10,117 bases of DNA from an uncultured Caryophanales bacterium (GTDB taxonomy: Bacteria > Bacillota_I > Bacilli_A > RF39 > UBA660): contig CAMYVT010000032.1 in the NCBI GenBank assembly GCA_947302515.1, forward strand, positions 1-10,117, read 5' to 3'. The notes beneath the pieces are model-generated. The model made no database searches. It saw nothing but the letters and a program-made list of their open reading frames with translations, and was not told the DNA's origin. Made by a program: the position numbers and the translations under genes. Positions 6,285 through 10,117 of the stretch are shown here, piece by piece. How positions within the stretch are numbered: the stretch's first letter is position 1; each line of letters opens with the position of its first letter.

Positions 6285-6293
6285 TGTTATAAT
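6285..6293 (+). promoter_or_regulatory. Extended -10 promoter for the GNAT / amidase / hydrolase operon
   Basis: TGTTATAAT with TATAAT at 6288-6293, 18 bases after the preceding terminator. Predicted start near 6300, leader about 11 nt, Shine-Dalgarno GAGGT at 6301-6305, ATG at 6311. No later promoter or terminator is visible to the right edge, so it may serve all five following genes. Confidence 0.72.
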
Positions 6294-6310
6294 TTTATTA
6301 GAGGTATTTT

Positions 6311-6781
6311 ATGGAAAATAATTTAACAGTAGTAGAATATAAAGAACATGATAAATTAGTAGATTTTTATATATCAAGAGGTATAGAATTTGGTGATGAT
6401 AAAAAGTATTTTCATCCACCAGTATTTTCTTATGTAGCATTAATTAATGATGAATTAGTAGGTGCTATTACTGTATGCAAAGAAGAAGATGATTTTATAT
6501 TAGATGAAGTAGCAGTAAAAGAAGAATATACTAATAAAGGAATATGTAAAACTTTAGTAGATACAGTTATTAAAAGAATAGAAAAAGAAAATGGTAACTG
6601 TAATATGTATTTAGTAGCTAAACATCCAGAAGTATTTACTTCTATGGGATTTAAAGAAATACCAAGAGAAGATTCTCCTTCTTTTTCAGAATGTTTTACA
6701 TGCCCTGATTTTCAAAAGAATTGTTTTCCAAAAGTAATGGTTAAAAATATAATTGTTTTAGAAGATAAAAAAATAAAATAA
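6311..6781 (+). CDS. GNAT-family N-acetyltransferase with a C-terminal Cys cluster
   Basis: Transfers an acetyl group from acetyl-CoA to an unidentified amine. The GNAT core is visible: strand YVALINDELVGAITV (~41-55), strand LDEVAV (64-69), then the acetyl-CoA pyrophosphate loop EYTNKGICKTL (72-82), a variant of the Q/RxxGxG/A signature, and helix LVDTVIKRIEKE. The typical late GNAT pattern follows (NMYLVAK, then EVFTSMGFKEI at 107-117). The 156-residue length is normal. The tail carries Cys128-x-x-Cys131 and Cys138 (ECFTCP, KNCFP), seen in a subset of Firmicutes GNATs and possibly metal-binding or redox-active. GAGGT 5 bases before ATG supports the start. It is the first gene of the right-hand operon. 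The substrate cannot be predicted. Confidence 0.85.
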   Translation: MENNLTVVEYKEHDKLVDFYISRGIEFGDDKKYFHPPVFSYVALINDELVGAITVCKEEDDFILDEVAVKEEYTNKGICKTLVDTVIKRIEKENGNCNMYLVAKHPEVFTSMGFKEIPREDSPSFSECFTCPDFQKNCFPKVMVKNIIVLEDKKIK

Positions 6782-6804
6782 ATAGTAATTAATGGAGAAT
6801 AAAC

Positions 6805-7830
6805 ATGATTGAAGAATTATTAAAAATGAATATTAATGAAGCTTTAAAGTGTAAAGATGCTAGAACTTTATTTTTATACCTTTATTATCATGATGGTAAT
6901 AATTTAGATTTAGTAGGTAATAAAATATTAGAAACTGGTGATTTAAGATATATTCACTTTTTACTTAGAACATTTGAAATAAAAGACTATAAAAAATATA
7001 TAGATTATATTTTAAATTCTTCTTCAGCAGCATATTTATATTATATTTTATATGGTGTAGATTATTTAGATGAAGAAACAAGATTATCTATAATAAATAG
7101 AATAATTGAATTAAATGAAGATCGTTATATTATAAAATCTATGTATTTTTACTTTAATTATTTAAAACAGTTTAATAATGATTTATATAATAAGATTAAA
7201 ACTATTTTTAAAGATAAATTAGATATAGATATAAATAGAGATAATCTATTATCTATATTAGAAGAACTATTCTATAAAGAGGATTTTTTATATGATTATG
7301 AGGGATTTACTGAAAACTGTTATAAAGGAAGAAAAGATTATATTCCAAATATAATTGTATGTCATATTAATAATACATATGGATCTGCAATAAAGAACTT
7401 TTATGATAAAGAAGCTGAAGTATCTGCTCACTTTGTTATTAGAAGAGATGGATATGTAAAACAAGTTGTATCTTTAGATGATTCTTCTTGGGCTAATGGG
7501 ACTTCTTTAAGAGAAGCAAGTGATATATATTATAGATTTGCTAAATCTCCTTTAATTAATAGTATTGAAGATAATGCAAATTATTATACATTTTCTATTG
7601 AACATGAAAGCTATGATGGAAGTTTAACTCCTAAACAATTAGAATCCTCAATAGAAGTTATGAAAAAAATAATTAGATATGTTAAAGAAAAATATAATTA
7701 TGATTTTATTATAGATAGAGATCATATCATAGGACATAGTGATGTAAATCCAATTGTTAGAACAAAATGTCCTGGAAAAATGTTTCCTTATGATATAATA
7801 ATTAACGAGTTAAAAAAAGAGTTTAATTAA
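6805..7830 (+). CDS. N-acetylmuramoyl-L-alanine amidase (Amidase_2/PGRP fold) fused to an N-terminal helical domain
   Basis: Residues ~178-341 are an Amidase_2 zinc domain, which cleaves the MurNAc-L-Ala bond of peptidoglycan. Zinc ligands are His187 (VCHINN), His311 and Cys322 (GHSDVNPIVRTKCPG), the T7-lysozyme-type H-H-C set, with Lys321 at the catalytic Lys position. SAHFVIRRDG and FSIEHE are further family signatures. Residues 1-~175 form a Leu/Tyr-rich helical region of apparent ~30-residue units (DLRYIHFLLR, AAYLYYILYG, MYFYFNYL), like an alpha-solenoid; I do not recognise it. There is no signal peptide, so the enzyme either stays in the cytoplasm (wall-fragment recycling), is released by lysis or is phage-derived. 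GGAGA at 6794-6798 supports the start. It sits 23 bases after the GNAT gene in the same operon. Confidence 0.88.
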   Translation: MIEELLKMNINEALKCKDARTLFLYLYYHDGNNLDLVGNKILETGDLRYIHFLLRTFEIKDYKKYIDYILNSSSAAYLYYILYGVDYLDEETRLSIINRIIELNEDRYIIKSMYFYFNYLKQFNNDLYNKIKTIFKDKLDIDINRDNLLSILEELFYKEDFLYDYEGFTENCYKGRKDYIPNIIVCHINNTYGSAIKNFYDKEAEVSAHFVIRRDGYVKQVVSLDDSSWANGTSLREASDIYYRFAKSPLINSIEDNANYYTFSIEHESYDGSLTPKQLESSIEVMKKIIRYVKEKYNYDFIIDRDHIIGHSDVNPIVRTKCPGKMFPYDIIINELKKEFN

Positions 7831-7843
7831 CGAGGTGACAAAT

Positions 7844-8425
7844 ATGGATAGAAAAACAGTTCAAAATGATGAAGCATTTTTAAGGCAAATATCATCTCCT
7901 GTAGATTTTGAAAAAGATAATATTATGGAGTATGTTAAAGCATGCAAAGACTATTGTGCTACGCATGTTTGTTATGCGTTATCTCCTGTTCAAATTGGTA
8001 TTCCAAAAAGATTAATATATATTAAGAATACTAAAGAAAGTATGGATAATAATTTTTCTTCTGAGTATGATGATTCAGTTGTATATGTTAATCCAGTAGT
8101 TATAAGTAGTAAAGGAAAAACTAAGTTTCTAGAAGCATGTGAAAGTGTTATACGTATGGAAGGAGATACTATTATATATTTTGCTGGTGAAGTAGAAAGA
8201 CCTTATTCAATAGAAGTTGAATATCAAGACTTAAATGGAAACAAACAAGTTAAAACTATAGAAGGTTTTGAGGCAACAGTTTTTTCTCATGAATATGATC
8301 ATTTAAATGGAGTACTTCATACTGATAAAACAAACGAAGTATTTGAAATGAAATCTCAAGATATGAGAGAATATAGAAGTAAACATCCTTATGAAATAAT
8401 ATCTATTGAAAATAAGGTATTATAA
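7844..8425 (+). CDS. Divergent peptide-deformylase-like metalloenzyme
   Basis: Peptide deformylase removes formyl from the N-terminal Met of new proteins. Motif 3 is canonical: His149-E-Y-D-His153 with LNGVL after it. Motif 2 is EACES (97-101) in place of EGCLS; metal ligand Cys99 is kept, while Gly and Leu change. Motif 1 is ALSPVQIG (45-52) in place of GLAAxQIG; Gln50 is kept. Thus the metal site and catalytic Glu150 are present but the substrate loops differ. This suggests a paralogue of the housekeeping enzyme, perhaps with another N-acyl substrate. The start is ATG 7844, not GTG 7835, because GAGGTGA (7832-7838) is an ideal Shine-Dalgarno for 7844 and includes that GTG. The 193-residue product follows the amidase gene by 13 bases in the operon. 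Confidence 0.82.
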   Translation: MDRKTVQNDEAFLRQISSPVDFEKDNIMEYVKACKDYCATHVCYALSPVQIGIPKRLIYIKNTKESMDNNFSSEYDDSVVYVNPVVISSKGKTKFLEACESVIRMEGDTIIYFAGEVERPYSIEVEYQDLNGNKQVKTIEGFEATVFSHEYDHLNGVLHTDKTNEVFEMKSQDMREYRSKHPYEIISIENKVL

Positions 8426-8439
8426 AAAAGAGGAATATT

Positions 8440-8991
8440 ATGAATATATATTTAACAGCATATGGTATTGATACAAGATATATTGATTATATGAATAGCT
8501 ATGATGATATAATTAATATATTAAAAAATAAAAGAGTAGCAATTATTCCTAATGCTAAACTAATAAATCAAGATAGAACTAATTCTATAGTAGCTAAAGA
8601 AGAATTAGAAAAGCATAATATCACTGCAAATATAATAGATATAGATAAAGAATTAATTGATTTAAATAATTATGATGCATTATATTTAAGTGGTGGAGAA
8701 CCAAAGTATTTAATGGATTCAATTAATAATGCAAATATATTTGAAGATATTAAAAAGTTTATAGATAATGGTGGAATAATAATAGGACAATCAGCAGGTG
8801 CTATGATCTTTTGTAAAGACTATTATGATACAACTACTGGGGAATTATTAATAATGAATAATGGATTTGATTATTCTAAAAAAATGATAGTTCCACACTT
8901 TGATAATCTTCCACTTGAATTAAAATCAAAGATAAAAGATGATATATTTAAAATATATGATAACGATAGATTAATAAAATTAAGTAAGTAG
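8440..8991 (+). CDS. Peptidase S51 family (PepE/cyanophycinase-like) serine peptidase, short C-terminus
   Basis: S51 enzymes are cytoplasmic class-I-glutaminase-fold serine peptidases; PepE cleaves N-terminal Asp dipeptides. The nucleophile is Ser118 in the elbow GQSAGAM (116-122). The preceding LSGGEPKYLM (~85-94) corresponds to the family's GGNTFxL segment, and His153 lies in VPHFDN, the family's PHYD/PHF motif. The N-terminal strands (MNIYLTAYG, RVAIIPNA) fit the fold. At 183 residues it is shorter than usual (~200-230); it ends LIKLSK, where relatives normally continue with another strand, so the end may be trimmed. The TAG stop overlaps the Shine-Dalgarno AGGTGA of the next gene. AGAGGA (8429-8434) supports the start. 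It is 14 bases after the deformylase-like gene. Confidence 0.85.
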   Translation: MNIYLTAYGIDTRYIDYMNSYDDIINILKNKRVAIIPNAKLINQDRTNSIVAKEELEKHNITANIIDIDKELIDLNNYDALYLSGGEPKYLMDSINNANIFEDIKKFIDNGGIIIGQSAGAMIFCKDYYDTTTGELLIMNNGFDYSKKMIVPHFDNLPLELKSKIKDDIFKIYDNDRLIKLSK

Positions 8992-8999
8992 GTGATAAT

Positions 9000-10117
9000 A
9001 TGAAATATGATACATTTGAAGAAAAAGAAAAATTAGAACAAGTAAATGAAGAATTAATAAAATTCATGAGAGATTATCCAAAAGATAAATTATCACTTAC
9101 TGCAATTGGTAATTCAATAAGTAATGGATTTTCTATGTCAGAACCAGGTAAATTATTATTAGATAGAAATTTAGGGTTAATTGATTTTGGAAAAAGTGAA
9201 GGGATAGATGTTCAAACATATCACTTAACAAGAAGTGAAAATAATAATGCATTAGCAGTTTCTAATTGGATTATACAAAACTGCTGTGAAAATGATACTC
9301 ATAATTGGAATAAAGCAGATTATGAAAGAGCAATTAAAAGTGGGCATCCATTATTAACAGAAGAACAGATTAATGAATATTTTTCAAATGGTTCAAATAA
9401 AAAAGTGCAAGATGTTATTTTTGATACAGATAGTAAAAATGCAAATATAGTTATTTTAAATCTTGGAACAGGTTCATTTTTAGATGTAGTAACAAGACAT
9501 GGATCTTTATCTATTCCAAATTTATTATTTTCAATAGATAGAGATGTTTGTGGTATACATGCTATATTAGAATTAATACAAAATAATAATAGAAAGAACG
9601 GATCAAAAACTCAAATATATTTATGCGGTGCACCTAGAATAGCTAATACAGTATTATCAGATATATTTATGAATCCAAAAGCAAAGAAAATAGGTAAAAC
9701 ATTTGCTAATGTTACTTATGTCCCATCATTTCCAAGACAAGCATTTTATAAAACACCTGATGGAAGTATTATTCCAGACCCACATTATAATCAAGCAGAA
9801 TATTATCATTTTCTAGCAGAAATAGAAAATAAAATAATAGATAATTATTTAATTAGAGATTTAATGATTGATTTAGATAGAGTATTATATTATATGAGTA
9901 ATGAAAATGATATTAATGGTACTAGTTTTACAAGAAGTGATGCTAAAGATGTAATTGATGAAATTGCAAAAAAGTATGAAAGTAAAACAGGTGATTATAA
10001 TTATTTTATAGATTTTATCAAAGGATATATAAAAGGAAGATATCCATTTGATTTTTATAGAGTTTCATCTGATGGTAATCTTTCAGATGATTTAGATGAT
10101 ATGAAAAAGAAAAAATA
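9000..10117 (+). CDS. SGNH/GDSL-like hydrolase (runs to the right edge)
   Basis: Start ATG 9000 follows AGGTGA (8990-8995) overlapping the preceding stop, so the two genes are likely translationally coupled. The frame is open for 372 codons to the last bases TA, so a TAA or TAG stop probably lies at the edge itself, and a Lys-rich end (MKKKK) fits a natural terminus. SGNH blocks are visible: block I LTAIGNSISNG (33-43) with candidate nucleophile Ser39; a block-III-like strand VILNLGTGSFLD (151-162); and block V PDPHYNQAEYYHF (259-271), matching the D-x-H-P-N pattern with Asp260 and His262. SGNH enzymes are esterases, lipases or deacetylases. No signal peptide is seen, so a cytoplasmic location is likely. 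The ~100 residues after block V are helical and unassigned. The substrate is unknown. Confidence 0.75.
   Translation, partial: MKYDTFEEKEKLEQVNEELIKFMRDYPKDKLSLTAIGNSISNGFSMSEPGKLLLDRNLGLIDFGKSEGIDVQTYHLTRSENNNALAVSNWIIQNCCENDTHNWNKADYERAIKSGHPLLTEEQINEYFSNGSNKKVQDVIFDTDSKNANIVILNLGTGSFLDVVTRHGSLSIPNLLFSIDRDVCGIHAILELIQNNNRKNGSKTQIYLCGAPRIANTVLSDIFMNPKAKKIGKTFANVTYVPSFPRQAFYKTPDGSIIPDPHYNQAEYYHFLAEIENKIIDNYLIRDLMIDLDRVLYYMSNENDINGTSFTRSDAKDVIDEIAKKYESKTGDYNYFIDFIKGYIKGRYPFDFYRVSSDGNLSDDLDDMKKKK

Noticed and set aside
6805..7830. Prophage lysis module around the amidase
   Set aside because: No holin, tail or other phage gene is nearby; the neighbours are enzymes of cellular type in one operon.
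7835..7843. GTG start for the deformylase-like protein
   Set aside because: This GTG is part of the Shine-Dalgarno GAGGTGA for the ATG at 7844.
1..10117. UGA reassigned to Trp (Mycoplasma-type code)
   Set aside because: None of the ten visible stops is TGA, which raised the idea, but no in-frame TGA occurs and all Trp codons are TGG in very AT-rich DNA, where TGA would be expected if recoded.

Overview
The window is strongly AT-rich, densely packed DNA with every gene on the + strand. It suggests a small-genome, low-GC Firmicutes/Mollicutes-related gut bacterium of the RF39/Bacilli type. This lineage call is an inference from base composition, TTA/AGA/AAT-rich codon use, surface proteins with Ig-like domains and C-terminal membrane anchors, and enzyme types. 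Trp is always TGG and all ten visible stop codons are TAA or TAG, so there is no sign of UGA recoding.

Layout. (1) 1-2400: 3' part of a large surface protein with a globular head resembling a secreted family of unknown function, three bacterial Ig-like (Big_2-type) domains and a C-terminal membrane anchor. (2) 2421-2932: a one-gene unit encoding a trimeric-dUTPase-family protein. (3) 2946-4464: a one-gene unit encoding a second surface protein with signal peptide, Cys-containing beta domain, poly-Asn linker, cadherin-like beta-sandwich, membrane segment and cytoplasmic tail. (4) 4466-6267: a three-gene operon with a second, almost identical dUTPase-family gene, a cytoplasmic transglutaminase-like protein and a coiled-coil/zinc-knuckle protein. 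(5) 6285-10117: an operon with a GNAT acetyltransferase, a fusion of helical domain and N-acetylmuramoyl-L-alanine amidase, a divergent peptide-deformylase-like protein, an S51 (PepE-like) peptidase and an SGNH/GDSL-like hydrolase that reaches the right edge.

The transcription units are joined by very short spacers. A hairpin overlapping or touching the stop codon terminates one unit, and an extended -10 promoter (TGnTATAAT) lies 2 to 18 bases after the T-run. The start codon follows 15-19 bases after the -10 box, so predicted 5' leaders are only about 9-13 nt.

The most notable structure is a 516-bp direct repeat (2391-2906 and 4436-4951) with 12 mismatches, including a 379-bp perfect run. 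Each copy holds the terminator of a surface gene, a promoter and a dUTPase-family gene. The second surface gene is therefore bracketed by repeats able to recombine, which would delete or amplify it without disturbing the downstream operon. Both dUTPase-family copies keep motifs 1-4 but stop before the Gly-rich motif 5. The right-hand operon contains four different hydrolase types, none with a visible export signal. I did not find a recognisable defence system, CRISPR array, insertion sequence, tRNA or rRNA. No stretch above 300 bases lacks a gene.
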